DNA of 64,000 nt from Hymenoscyphus infarciens (Eukaryota > Ascomycota > Leotiomycetes > Helotiales > Helotiaceae), in the NCBI GenBank assembly GCA_001414345.1, contig LLCB01000221.1, positions 1-64,000 on the forward strand, read 5' to 3'. Of this stretch, positions 45,628-56,649 are shown one piece after another (the stretch's first letter is position 1; each line of letters begins with the position of its first letter). A model generated the notes under the pieces. That model had not been told where the DNA came from and ran no database searches. It saw nothing but the letters and a program-made list of their open reading frames with translations. The position numbers and the translations under genes were made by a program.

Positions 45628-47313
45628 ATGGAAAACAATCCAAAGAACACCTTCAAGTATGAGCCCTTGGATCCCAACCATGCACATCCAATCCGACTTC
45701 TATCGCTATTTCCCTCCAACGATTTTGCCGCCTATATCGAGTGCGAAGTCTCCAATACCAGCCTTGAGAACAAACACGACTTTGAAGCCTTATCATACAC
45801 ATGGGGCGATCCTACAGATATCGTACCCATTCTCCTCCATGGCCAAATTCATCAGGTCACTCGAAACTTAGCATCCGCCCTCCGTCATCTTCGCGATCCA
45901 CACCACACAAGGGTCCTTTGGGTTGACGCTCTTTGTATCAATCAGTCCGACATGGCTGAGCGAAATCAGCAGGTTTCAAAGATGAGGAATATATATACAG
46001 CTGGTGGCGCTCAAAGGGTTGTAGTCTGGCTGGGGGAAATGCAAAACGGACAATTGGCCATTGACTTTTGCGACAAACTATCAGCAGAGCCACCTGTATT
46101 CGCCAGGTTACCAGGATACGAGCTTGAATGGGAGTCTTGTCATGAGATATTTACAAGAAATCCTTGGTGGTCAAGAGCATGGATTGTGCAAGAGGTAGTT
46201 CACACCAACAAAGTTATCGTTCACTTGGGTGATTCAGAACCAACGTCATTCGAAAGCTTGTGTGCAAAATTCAAAATCTACCAAAGCAGGTGGGATCTGC
46301 GAGTAAGATTTAAGGATTGGACAGATGAGGAGGTTCAGAAAGTGGCAAAACCATTAGAAAAGGATTGGCCGTCGCTCATGAGAGGAATTCGTCGCCAAAG
46401 GGATTCTCCAATGAACATTTCGAATACCAGAGATGCGGTTAATTCTTCTCCTCCACTCAATCAATATCTGCCAAGCCTCCTCATCACATTCCGCGATCAA
46501 GCAGCCACAGATTTTCATGACAAGATTTACGCTTTCCAATGTATGGCATTTGACAACCCTTCTCGAAATGACATTCCTGTCGATTACAGACTTCCTAAGG
46601 AAGAGATATACACCATTGCGTCTCGTGCTTTCATTAGAAACAATATGATACCTCTACTCCTAGCCGAGTCGGAACAAAAGCCGGTGTCCAGTAATTCCGA
46701 ACTCGCTTCATGGGTCACTGATTTCACGACGAAACAAGGATACGTCCAAACTTATCATATCGTGTGTGCTACGAAATTCAATGCCAGCAAAGGATTCCCA
46801 GTCGTTGAAAGGGAGCCTCGACTATTGGATCCTCTTGAATGCAAGGTCTTGCGACTGCGAGGTATTTTCGTGGCGACCATTACCGGCGTCTTTCAAACTC
46901 GTATAACCCAAGACGAGGACCTCGTTGGAGTGGATAGCGTAACATTGATTCGGGTTTCTGAAGACTGTAAGCTCAGATTTCGCGATTTTACCACCCGTCC
47001 CCAACCACCATGGGAAACTTGCGGAGCACAAGAGGGTTCACTGATTGTTTCGCATACCAATACATCATGGGGACCTATATTCTCGGAAGTGGGTGACATA
47101 ATCATTGTAGTAGCGGGTTTCACATTGCCCTTGGTTTTGCGGATGTTTGAGAAGGGCAAATATCTGCTTGTTGGAGCTTGCTTGTTAATTGAGAGGGAGA
47201 TTGAAAACTGCATGGAACCTGAGTCAGATCGGGGGTATTCCGATATTATGCATGGGCGTGTTTGCGACGGACTACCAAAAGATTACGAAGCTGAGATCTT
47301 TTGTATCTACTGA
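45628..47313 (+). CDS. HET-domain protein
   Basis: Single exon, 561 residues. HET domain motifs are clear: FEALSYTWGDP, then RVLWVDALCINQSD with an associated AERNQQVSKMRNIY, then NPWWSRAWIVQEV. HET proteins trigger or transduce vegetative-incompatibility cell death and are abundant in Pezizomycotina; most act in the cytosol with unknown partners. The C-terminal half, after the HET core, has the usual poorly conserved segment. No transmembrane segment, NACHT or ankyrin module is attached. It lies beside a decayed gene and an AT-rich block. Confidence 0.9.
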   Translation: MENNPKNTFKYEPLDPNHAHPIRLLSLFPSNDFAAYIECEVSNTSLENKHDFEALSYTWGDPTDIVPILLHGQIHQVTRNLASALRHLRDPHHTRVLWVDALCINQSDMAERNQQVSKMRNIYTAGGAQRVVVWLGEMQNGQLAIDFCDKLSAEPPVFARLPGYELEWESCHEIFTRNPWWSRAWIVQEVVHTNKVIVHLGDSEPTSFESLCAKFKIYQSRWDLRVRFKDWTDEEVQKVAKPLEKDWPSLMRGIRRQRDSPMNISNTRDAVNSSPPLNQYLPSLLITFRDQAATDFHDKIYAFQCMAFDNPSRNDIPVDYRLPKEEIYTIASRAFIRNNMIPLLLAESEQKPVSSNSELASWVTDFTTKQGYVQTYHIVCATKFNASKGFPVVEREPRLLDPLECKVLRLRGIFVATITGVFQTRITQDEDLVGVDSVTLIRVSEDCKLRFRDFTTRPQPPWETCGAQEGSLIVSHTNTSWGPIFSEVGDIIIVVAGFTLPLVLRMFEKGKYLLVGACLLIEREIENCMEPESDRGYSDIMHGRVCDGLPKDYEAEIFCIY

Positions 47314-47673
47314 TGGAACAAAGATCAACATTTAAATTATCATATGAACTTGAGAAGTGATAGTAATGCCTTTTCAGCCTTATTGTGCCAGAAGAGTCGA
47401 AGACGGACATAATTGTTCAGTGTAGCGTATAGAATTTTCTGGCCGATGTCTAGCACGTGAGCTGAGAGCTCTGCCAAAATTTCTAAATTTAGCACAAATA
47501 AAGCTTTCAACTGAAGAGGTGTGGTGGCATTATTTCTTTCCACTGACGCCTCCAACTCCAGATAACATCACTCACGACACCCTTCCAAATTTACATAGAC
47601 CGTAGTTCAAAATACCAAACATCGAATAGTATTTCACAATGAATGAATGAACCAATCACAAGAAATACAACCT
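47314..47673. other. Convergent 3' flanks
   Basis: Short region between the HET gene and the 3' end of the oxygenase gene; nothing further seen. Confidence 0.4.
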
Positions 47674-48847
47674 TTAGTACACCTCCACCTCGGCCTTATT
47701 CAAATCAACATTCGCCTTTGCCTTTGCCTCTTCAACAGGCTCACCCTCCCTCATCCCACCCAAAATCAAATACTCTGGAGCTTTCGCTTGCTCCCCGGCC
47801 GAAGCGAGGAACGCGAAGAACTTCTCATCATGCCATTGACCAGCGGTAATATATCTCCCTTCACTATCTTTCAACATAGTATCATCTTCAGCTCTGAGAA
47901 AGTAGGCGATAGAGTACCGATGTTCATCAGGGTTCAATGGCACAACTCTGTGAATGCAAGATTGCATCGTGAGTCCGCTCGCAAATCGAAGCGAGTCGCC
48001 AACATTCACCACGGCAGTACCGGGTCTTGGTGCAACGAATCCAAATTCTTTGGCTCCTGGTGGTCGGATTTGAAGTCCCCATTGCTCGCTGAAGAGCAAG
48101 GTCAAAGAACTGATGTCTGTGTGTTTTTGATGACCGATGTTCTTTGGGTCAACTGGTTTAGTTGGAATGTAGTGCATCATTGCCAAGGTACTTGTTGAAG
48201 GGCGATCGTTACGGTGTGAGTTTTCGAATCGAGATGCTCCGGTGAGACCGAGGCCAGTTGACAAGGCTGATAGGATGGATTTAGTGATGATGTTAGATCC
48301 AGCGATGGCATTTTCCAAAACCTTGATATCCGAGCTGTTTTTGATGTTCTTTGGAATATGTGGGGAGTCTCTTTGAATTTCATCTCGGGAGACCTATTTC
48401 CGTTAGCGACCGATATACAGCAAAATGAGAATAAAGGCCTGCCTTGATCATTTCATATCCATCCTTGGTATCATCTAAGACACCAGTTCGAGAACCAACA
48501 GGTTCGTAGCTAAATCTGTCAGGAAACTGATTAAACGCACGGGTATTCAATACTCACCCCAAATGTGGAGCAACAAGACCATACTCATTCTTTATTTCAA
48601 TAGGAGCCCGAAAGAAGTTCTCCATCACATGTAAAGTCTCTTGCTGATCCTCCAACATTCTACGACCATCAATACCTTGAAGATCAAGATAGAAAAATCC
48701 CTCAGTTTGACAACATTTCACCAATCTCTCCAACTCAGCTGGTTCTTGAGAGAGCAGTCGTGAAAAGTCAATCGTCTCCATAGGGTAGACAGGAACCTGC
48801 TTTCCCGCCCAATCGACGGTCTGGGGAATTTCAGTTGAGATGGCCAT
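47674..48847 (-). CDS. 2-oxoglutarate/Fe(II) oxygenase (IPNS-like)
   Basis: Three exons on the minus strand: 48558-48847, 48443-48515 and 47674-48393; 360 residues. The N-terminal DIOX_N part (TIDFSRLLSQEP, EGFFYLDLQG) precedes the double-stranded beta-helix with the iron ligands HTD (QKHTDISSLTLLF) and a distal His (SCIHRVVPLN), and the 2-oxoglutarate-binding RYS (EHRYSIAYF). Such enzymes hydroxylate or desaturate small molecules, often in secondary metabolism; the substrate is unknown. Intron 1 is 42 bp. Intron 2 (48394-48442) has a GC donor after AAG and a normal AG acceptor. Joining it gives GYEMIKVSRDEIQ, the expected family sequence. Confidence 0.88.
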
Positions 48848-49783
48848 GATGAATTGCGTTGAAGTTAGTTTATGGATAGTTTACAAAAGGTAAAGAATGA
48901 GAAGACCGAACATTCTTGCAGGCTGCCTACAACATATATACTTACTCTCAGGGTTCCAAAAAGAGCATGTAACCTTATTTCCCCTGTCTAAACATCACAC
49001 TCATGTTTCCTTATCAGCCAAAATCCACATTTCTCAAGCAATCAATCAAGACTCTTGAATTAAGCACCAAGTAAAAGAGACCCATAGGCTAATATTAAGA
49101 GGTGATAATATTCAAGTTGATCACAAGTATCAAGATGTATCCCTCCTTTAAATTCCTTCGCTAAATTAAAGCCACCAATTGAATTGCGGGCCGTCTTACC
49201 CGGTATGTCTTAACACGATTCATGCTTCATGAAAATTAATTTACAGGAAACACGTCAAACTAATTACGACCATGGCAATATACGCTAAGAGTGCCGATAG
49301 AAAATCATGAGGGGTTTACTGCGAGAAGTGGGATGTGGGGTGCGGGGTAGTGATGACTGCCGAAGATAATTCGTATGCGTAAATTTGGTATTGTCTGCAA
49401 TTGGTGACATCAAATCGTTTGCCGAGATGCTGTGATTTAGGCAAAGTCAACCCCACAAAAATGAGAAGATATCTGTACCATTCACAGGCTAAATGTTACC
49501 CTTGCCAGGACATTTTCTATTGCAACTCTATGATGCCATGAGCATGTTGACGAATTCCCAAAACAAAAAAGCTTCACGAAGACATTGGCAGACCTCTCAA
49601 TCGAGCCACTGCTGGATCATGGAAGCACGCTTGCCGACAGGTCATTTTCTTGGCAGAATTCATCCTCACGAACAAGAGTGGATCGTCCATATCTCATTCT
49701 GTGTACTTAGATTGTGTACTGCCATTCTTCACGGCACTCATATCTCAATCTCTTTCTTGGCATTTTCTTAACCAATAATCACC
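48848..49783. other. Divergent promoter region, no gene seen
   Basis: About 940 bp between the divergent oxygenase and M28 peptidase genes. CATATATACTT near 48930 is TATA-like on the minus strand. No supported gene. Confidence 0.45.
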
Positions 49784-52173
49784 ATGAGGTTGAGTTTGAT
49801 CTTGATTGCTGGGATCGGAGTTTACGCATGTGAACGAGATCTCAAGTTTCGAAATCACCAGAGACATTTGAAGCGAACAGATGCAAATGCTACTTTCCCA
49901 CCAATCCTGGACCAGAATGAGAGAATTTTGATAGATTCTTTCGATAACGCTTCGATATCAACATGGTCTTATTATTACAGTAGGTTGAACTTTATTGGTA
50001 ATATAGAGACTGACCATGGATAGCTCATGGTAGGGTGGTTGCGGGAGAAAACAAAACTATGGCTCAGTGGACCGCTGGTCGGTTTTCCAAGTATGGGTTT
50101 GAAACGAGGCTGGAAGAATATTGTGAACCTTTCTCGATTTGATGATGAAAATGATATTAATGATTTGAAGATGTTTACTTGAATTACCCCGTTCATCAGT
50201 CTCTCCAGTTAAATTATGCCAACGGAAGTAGTTTCAAGAAAAGTTTGGAAGAAGACGTTCTCGCTGTGGATGACACTACCAGTTACCCCGATCGAGTTCC
50301 AGCTTTTCATGGATATTCATTCTCTGGCACTGCATCGGCAGAATATGTCTACGTTGGTACGTATCCTCAAAAGCACAAAGCAAAGCCTCTAAGACAAAAC
50401 TAGGACGCGGCCAACAAGCCGACTTCAATCGAGTAAAAGCCCTAGGCATCTCCCTGAAAGGTAAAATCGCACTCACAAAATACGGCGGTCCCTTCCGAGG
50501 AATCAAAGTCAAAAATGCCCAAGAAAACGGAATGATCGGAGTGGTCGTTTTCACCGACCCCGTCGACGACAAAAACATAACAGAAGCCAAAGGTGTTGTG
50601 GCCTATCCAAATGGACCAGCAAGAAACCCAACCAGTATCCAAAGAGGAAGTGTAGAATTCATCAGTATTTACCCCGGGGATCCCACCACACCTGGGTATC
50701 CCTCAAAAGCGGACTCCCCAAGAATGGAAAAAAGTAATCTACCTGAGATTCCGTCACTTCCATTATCTTGGATTGAAGCGCAGCCTTTGCTCCAGGCTCT
50801 TGATGGGCATGGAGTAGATGCGAAGAATGTGAATCGTACGAATTGGGTTGGCGCGATTCCGGATGTGAGTTATAGTACTGGTCCCACGCCTGGAGCAACT
50901 TTATCTTTGGTCAATGTGATGGAAGATAAGGTTACTTGGATTTGGGATGCTATTGGGATTATCAATGGTACGAATGAAGATGAAGTGGTGATAGTTGGGA
51001 GTCATCGAGATGCATGGATGGTTGGTGGAGCAGGTTGGTCTTTCTCCAAACCGGAAAATAGGTATTAACCCTTCTAGCCGACCCACATTCCGGATCAGCT
51101 ATTGTTATTGAATTGGCCAAGGCATTTGGGGAGTTACTCCAGACAGGTTGGAAACCTAAACGTACTATTGTTCTAGCAAGTTGGGATGCGGAAGAGTATG
51201 GTCTTGTCGGGAGGTGAGTTTTCCCTCAAAAATACTACAAACATGACCTAACAAGTTCATTAGCACGGAATGGGTTGAAGAATACATCCCTTGGCTCAAA
51301 GAAAGTGCAATATCCTATCTCAACATCGATGTTGGAATATCTGGAACGATCCCGGATTTCTCCGCCTCGCCAGATCTCCACAATATCACATCTTCAATCG
51401 GAAAGAAGATTGTCTGGCCTACTCATGGTAATCGCACCTTGTATGATGTATGGGAGGAAAATGCCGGAGAAATAGGAGTATTGGGAAGCGGTAGCGATTA
51501 TACTACCTTTTTGCATAACGGAATTGGATCAATCGATCTCGGAACGACTCGAGCTCCCCATGACCCGATATATCATTACCACTCAAACTTCGACTCCTAT
51601 CACTGGATGTCAACATTTTGCGATCCAGGATTTCAAATGCATAAAGCGATTGGTCAGTTTCTTACGCTATATTTGTATCATTTGGCCAATGACGATTCAT
51701 TGCCTCTTGAACCTGCAAATTATGGCCCAGAAATGCGGGCTTATCTCGAAGAGCTCAAGAAAACAATCGCATCAGCCAATAGCACACTGGATATCACTGA
51801 AATAGATGATGCTATTTCCAATTTCGAAAACTCAGCACAACAATTTAGCAATCATCGGGAATTTGCCATCTCTTCCAACAGTTCCAAAGTCATCACAGAA
51901 TTGAACCACAAAGCTCGTGACTTTTCTCGAGGTTTCGTCAGCCAAGGAGGGCTTCCGGGGAGAGAGTTTTATAAGAACCTCATATTTGCTCCTGGATCTG
52001 ATACTGGATATGCACCGGTCACATTCCCGGGTGTAACGGAAGCTGTGACGGCGGGGAATTTGACACAGGCTGCTGAATTCGTTAAGAAAACAGCCAGTAC
52101 AATTCTAGCGGCATCAAATATTCTGAAGCCAGATCTGGGATATGAAGGAATGAGGGGAGCGCCAATTCTGTGA
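49784..52173 (+). CDS. Secreted M28 peptidase, glutamate carboxypeptidase II-like
   Basis: Six exons: 49784-49979, 50024-50122, 50171-50356, 50404-51033, 51078-51213 and 51264-52173; 718 residues. A signal peptide (MRLSLILIAGIGVYA) starts the protein. A protease-associated domain with FRGIKVKNAQENGMIG sits inside the M28 fold. The zinc-site blocks are VGSHRDAW, then ADPHSGSAI across intron 4, DAEEYGLVGSTEW across intron 5, and HSNFDSYHW. The C-terminus is the transferrin-receptor-like dimerisation domain. It should remove C-terminal residues such as glutamate from peptides outside the cell or in the vacuole. All five introns are 44-50 bp and their phases join cleanly, so the gene is intact. 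Confidence 0.9.
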
Positions 52174-52570
52174 TGAATGAATTCACGACTTTCGAGTCTT
52201 GAATTCCGTAAGACAGTAGTTGGAGCAAACAATCTACTAGTCTGCTGTCCGTCCCGACAGCAAAAAAGGATCTCAACATTGTTGGATATGAGTTTTTCGT
52301 AAGCTGACACTTCATAATAAAGTTCATCGTTGGTACAGCATTTATAGACGTGATTGAAATGCGAGCTTCTGGCGCTCTCCATACCTATTCCGGAATTAAT
52401 CCCCAGGTAAGAAAAATACGAGTACCAACCAACATGTCGAAATAGCGATTGGAAAAACACCGAGATTCGAGAATGAAAGGCTTCTCATTGGCCCATAAAC
52501 GCAGAAGGAATAAGCTAAAAGGGGCGAATAAGGTTAGCCCTGGGCGTCCACAGAGGCACAGCAAAACAGG
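52174..52570. other. Intergenic, no gene seen
   Basis: 3' flank of the peptidase gene; no supported gene. Confidence 0.4.
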
Positions 52571-52580
52571 GGTATTTTAC

Positions 52581-52674
52581 ACCACAGGCATGCCGATTTA
52601 ACCGAGCCCGAGCCTTAGGAGGGCCAGGTCATAACGTTATGACCAGCCCTCCTAAGGGCCATATGACTCGTGGT
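52581..52674. mobile_element. Small foldback element (MITE-like)
   Basis: A 94-bp segment dominated by a near-perfect palindrome (52613-52657; arms CCTTAGGAGGGC...GTCATAAC with one extra base on the left). It is flanked by identical decamers GGTATTTTAC (52571-52580 and 52675-52684). The ends resemble short inverted repeats (ACCACAGGCAT versus CACCACGAGTCAT). The 9-10-bp duplication would suit a Mutator-like MITE, but a fold-back terminator is an alternative. Confidence 0.6.
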
Positions 52675-52994
52675 GGTATTTTACGTACAACGATTGGAAG
52701 ATCAAATCTCGCCGCAACAACAAAAGATTTGTACGCGATAAAAAGTCCCAGCTTTCCAACAAAGCTGGAATAAGGCGCGCGTTTCTGAAGTCGGCCAATG
52801 CCGATTTCCAACAGGATTCATAGGATGAGAGAAGAAATTGCCGTTGGTGGGCCGTATGTTGGTCGACCTTGTTAGCTAGCTCTGTAAGTTGAAAGTGTTG
52901 GTCGGGAATGTTGGAGAGCTATATATACCACGAGAACGATGAATCAATTCCGAGCCATTCCATCATCCACTTCCCCTCATAATTATAATTCATA

Positions 52995-53900
52995 ATGAAG
53001 TTCAGCCAACTCAAATACGCCGGCCTCACGGCTATTCAGCTCGCCTTGTCCACAGTCAGCGCAGCCGTGGTGGACAAAAGAATCGACCTCTGGAATACCA
53101 TCAACACCCTGAAGTTACTAGGTCACCCAGAAAACGATTTTAATTGCAAAAGCACCGAGCATCCCAATCCAGTTATTATCATACACGCACTTTTATCGAA
53201 TCCAGATGTCGACCTCAACCTTTTGCAACAAGATCTGAAGAATAGAGGATACTGTACATTCTCAACACTATACGGCAACCACAAAATTCTTGCACCATTT
53301 GTTGGGGGGTTGACTGGTATGCGAGAATCTTCAAAGACTTTATCCGACTTTATTCTCGAGGTTTCTGAGAAAACGGGTTCGAGCAAGGTCGATCTGGTTG
53401 GACATTCAGAAGGGGGAGTCATGGCGTTATACGTTCCGATGACCTACCCAAAAGCAGCTGCCAAAGTCGATCATATTGTTTCCTTGGGACCTGCTATCCA
53501 CGGTGCGCAGTACTATGGCTTGACGAATTTGTGGTATAAAGGTGGTGATGTGAGCAGAGAGATGGCGAGCGCTATGTTGGATTTATTGGGTTGTCCGGCT
53601 TGCGATGATATGGCAACTGGAGGTGATATTTATAAGGATTTCCTCAACGCGGAGAGAATCGTTCCAGAAGGGATCGATGCCACGGTCATCATGTCGACAA
53701 AAGATACGTTGGTAGCGCCGAGCGCTAGTATGGTAAACGAAACGAATGTTCGAAATGTGATGGTGCAGGATAGATGTCCTGAGGATCCAGTTGGTCATGC
53801 TGGACTAGCTTGGGATACGGGTATTTGGGATCTGATTCGGAATGAGTTGGCTGGGGATCATACAGGGCCAGTGAACTGCGTCGAGGGTTTGCCCGCGTAG
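52995..53900 (+). CDS. Secreted triacylglycerol lipase/esterase (class 2)
   Basis: Single exon, 301 residues. A signal peptide (to about VSAAV) is followed by a likely Kex2 site (DKR). The alpha/beta-hydrolase core has PVIIIHALLSNP near the oxyanion loop, the nucleophile elbow GHSEGG, the acid in STKDTLVAP and the histidine in PVGHAGL. Paired cysteines (GCPAC) and other cysteines suggest disulfides, as in secreted lipases of the EstA/LipA type. It should hydrolyse short- or medium-chain esters outside the cell. TATATATACC near 52920, about 75 bp upstream, is a likely TATA box. Confidence 0.87.
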   Translation: MKFSQLKYAGLTAIQLALSTVSAAVVDKRIDLWNTINTLKLLGHPENDFNCKSTEHPNPVIIIHALLSNPDVDLNLLQQDLKNRGYCTFSTLYGNHKILAPFVGGLTGMRESSKTLSDFILEVSEKTGSSKVDLVGHSEGGVMALYVPMTYPKAAAKVDHIVSLGPAIHGAQYYGLTNLWYKGGDVSREMASAMLDLLGCPACDDMATGGDIYKDFLNAERIVPEGIDATVIMSTKDTLVAPSASMVNETNVRNVMVQDRCPEDPVGHAGLAWDTGIWDLIRNELAGDHTGPVNCVEGLPA

Positions 53901-54462
53901 GAAATCTGGAAAGTTTGGAAAGATTCTTCACTGTATATATTGTTAAAGAAATTAGACTTGCGTTCTTGGAAGTTATAGAATGAGATACAAATTACGCACC
54001 GCCATCCACTCTTGCTTCCATTTTCTTCTTCTTTTACCAAACGAAGACAGCCTGTAGGAGGGGTTGTTCTGCTAGATGTAAGGATACGGGGGAAGAAATG
54101 GAGGAGTTATTTTCAGCAGATATATCTCCGGAATGTACCAAGTCCCAATACGTTTTGAACAGAGAAGAAGAAGAAAATCAATAAGAACCAAAGGCAAAGA
54201 GAATAGTCGTGACTGAACGATGAGAGGAAATATGGAAGCGAAGGAGGCAATGAGAAGGAGGGAGTGTTGAGGGGCAAAAGGTACGGCGAGCGAGGGGTAC
54301 CCATCGCGCAACTCCTTCAGCCTTCTCGCATCTCTCCCAGCCTCGACATCTGAGGGTTGGCAATAAAACATACCACTCACCATACGTGGTCGCAAACAAT
54401 TGTACCCACGACCATTTATTACACCAATATCACACCCAGATAGACCATCGAATAATACCATC
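53901..54462. other. Intergenic, no gene seen
   Basis: Between the lipase gene and the MMTAG2-like gene; open frames on the minus strand here are not supported by any motif. Confidence 0.45.
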
Positions 54463-55299
54463 ATGGACCTCCTCTCCTCCATCCGCAAGTCGGGATCCCG
54501 AGGTGGCGTCAACTTCTCCTGGGATGAAGTACAAACCTCACAACACCGCGAAAACTATCTCGGTCATTCCCTCATGGCACCCGTCGGACGATGGCAGAAA
54601 GGTCGTGATCTGAGTTGGTATGCGAAAGGCGACGAGGAAGGAAAAGATGGAGAGACGGCAGAAGAGAAACAGGCCAGGGAGAGAAAGGAAGAAATCAGAA
54701 AGATCAAAGAAGCAGAAGAGGATGCCTTGGCAAAAGCTCTGGGCTTGCCTGTGGCTGATAGAGGGGTCACTGGTGCGAATGCTATTACTGTGGGCGAGGT
54801 TAATCGTATGATTAAGGATGCTGGGGTGGGAGAAGAGGATGATGGAGATCTTGGGAAGAGCAAGGATTTTGGAGATTTTGTGGGCAAGACACAAGGTGTA
54901 GAGGGATTTCTCGTGGAGCCAGAGGAGCAAGAGAGGGGTGGGATTGTTCGGAAAGGTCGAGAAAGAGAACAAGAAGGACATAGGAGGGACGACAGAAGTC
55001 GAAGTCCGGTACGAAGACACAGAAGACGACATCGGTCGAGAAGTAGAGAGAGGCATAGACGAAGACCCAGCAGTGGTGAGCGACATCGACACCGGCCAAA
55101 GAATGATGGAAGAAAAAGAAGTCGAAGTCCCGACCGACGCGAAAGAAAGCATCGAAGCCGAAGTCCGGATGGACGAAGACGGAATCCCGACAAAGAAGAA
55201 CGAAGGAGAGAATCGAATTATCGTCCTCGCGGAAGTCGTTCCCCTGATATACGGGATGATCGTATTAAGAGGGAGAAGGACTTTGATAGGCGTCGTTGA
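54463..55299 (+). CDS. MMTAG2-like SR-rich nuclear protein
   Basis: Single exon, 278 residues from the ATG giving MDLLSSIRKSGSRGGVNF. The N-terminal block with FSWDEVQTSQHRENYLGHS and MAPVGRWQKGRDLSWYAKG is the signature of the multiple-myeloma-tumour-associated protein 2 family, conserved from fungi to animals. The C-terminal third is a dense Arg/Ser/His region with many RSRSP-like sites, as in splicing-associated proteins. Nuclear location and a link to RNA processing are inferred. A charged helix (about residues 65-95) precedes the disordered part. Apparent open frames in other phases are shadows of the SR-rich repeats. Confidence 0.85.
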   Translation: MDLLSSIRKSGSRGGVNFSWDEVQTSQHRENYLGHSLMAPVGRWQKGRDLSWYAKGDEEGKDGETAEEKQARERKEEIRKIKEAEEDALAKALGLPVADRGVTGANAITVGEVNRMIKDAGVGEEDDGDLGKSKDFGDFVGKTQGVEGFLVEPEEQERGGIVRKGREREQEGHRRDDRSRSPVRRHRRRHRSRSRERHRRRPSSGERHRHRPKNDGRKRSRSPDRRERKHRSRSPDGRRRNPDKEERRRESNYRPRGSRSPDIRDDRIKREKDFDRRR

Positions 55300-55579
55300 T
55301 GCGAAGTTATTCGATCGAAAGATGCGCACTCAAAATACTCAATCCTCACGATTAGTGCTCCCCTTTTATTCCCATGAAATTTGGTTGTCAAATATCGCTA
55401 TACAATTATGGCGGATCGAGCAGCGACGAGGAGAACACCTCAAACACCTTTCGAATCCATAACATTACTGGAGGGTCACCACAGATTTCCAGAAAACCAA
55501 CATTACCCAAATCAACTCGCCCAAGCTTGTGAACCAATTCCCGCCCCGAAGACTTTCCTCCCAACCTCAGCCATACCCC

Positions 55580-55929
55580 TCAAACCGACCTCCCATCAAA
55601 CTTTCTCCACTGAAGCTTCCCCAAATCCCCACCCTCTTCACTAGCTCTCGGACTCGCGAACAGACTGCTTCGACAAGTTTTGCAGAAGAGATGGGTGCAA
55701 GATGTTTTGCTAAAGACATAAAATGTCAATTTCTCCCCTCTCATTCTGACGTCTTTTTCGTTTGGGGTAGACGTTGGGGTAACCGTTCTTGGTGTAGAGT
55801 TTGCAATTTGCAGTTCATGACTTTGATGGATTCGAGGGATTTGGGGAGGAGGACTGTGTAGGTTACAAGGTCGCAGTAGCAGGTGTCTTTATAGGTTGTA
55901 GGGTTTAAGGTTGGGTTTTCAGAAGACAT
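55580..55929 (-). pseudogene. GFA-domain gene relic with two frameshifts
   Basis: On the minus strand from ATG 55929 the blocks of a glutathione-dependent formaldehyde-activating (GFA/CENP-V) domain appear in order but in three frames: TCYCDLVTYTVLLPKSLE with KVMNC, then CKLYTKNGYPNVYPKR, then KDVRMRGEKLTFYVFSK with CTHLFCKTCRSSLF. The zinc-type cysteine pairs (CYC, NC-C, CKTC) are all recognisable. One extra A near the CAAATTGC site and one missing base in a run of five A (CGAAAAAG) would reconcile the frames. It is either a pseudogene or affected by sequence errors. Confidence 0.65.
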
Positions 55930-56649
55930 TGCTTGTGGATTTTCTTTGGATTTGGGAGGAAGTGGGTGCGAGGAGGAGGAGATTGATATATGTGTGTGTG
56001 ACAGGCTGCAATTGCCACCTGATGGTAGGCAAAAACGTTGCAGATTCACCAATCAAATGACTTGGACTCTTTCTCATAAGGAACTCTAGAGTCCGACTCA
56101 CTTCTTCGTGCGAATCGATTCATCCAACACTTTGTAGAAAAACCCTGTTACCCGCCTAGATCTCGTGCAATTACAGATATCATTCCATGGATTTAACAGA
56201 ATTAAGAACCCGGCCATTTCTTTTGAACAATGCTTTAATTCTCTCAAGTGGAGTATTCACTCTCCATTCAACTCGACCAGATCATGTGACATCGAGATCC
56301 TACCTAGGTAAGGCCGACTCTCAGCTGTAACTATTCACGTTTAGACTTGACTGTTACTAACAAGACCATACTAATATGCCGAAAGTCTTGACGAAGAGAC
56401 TTTCTTTAGTCGAATCAACAGACCCCTTTCTCTCTACCGATTTCAATCTAATTGCCACTTTAAAGGTTGTGCCGCATCACACACTTCCAGCCTTACCGTC
56501 AGCCTCCTGCAACATTACCACAACAACAAGTCACCGCCACCCAAACCAATTCACTTCCCCCTTCTCTGCCATGAACCGATAGCACTCCAACAGCCGGGTC
56601 AATATCTGCCAACAAAGGAGGATCATTTAGAGCATCGCACCGCTTCACC
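55930..56649. other. Promoter region, no gene seen
   Basis: Between the GFA relic (minus) and the large ATPase gene (plus); includes the leader of the latter with short upstream ATG frames. No supported gene. Confidence 0.45.

Noticed and set aside
55408..55644. Plus-strand small ORF beginning MADRAATRRTP
   Set aside because: No domain, and it overlaps the GFA relic, whose conserved cysteine blocks on the other strand are better supported.
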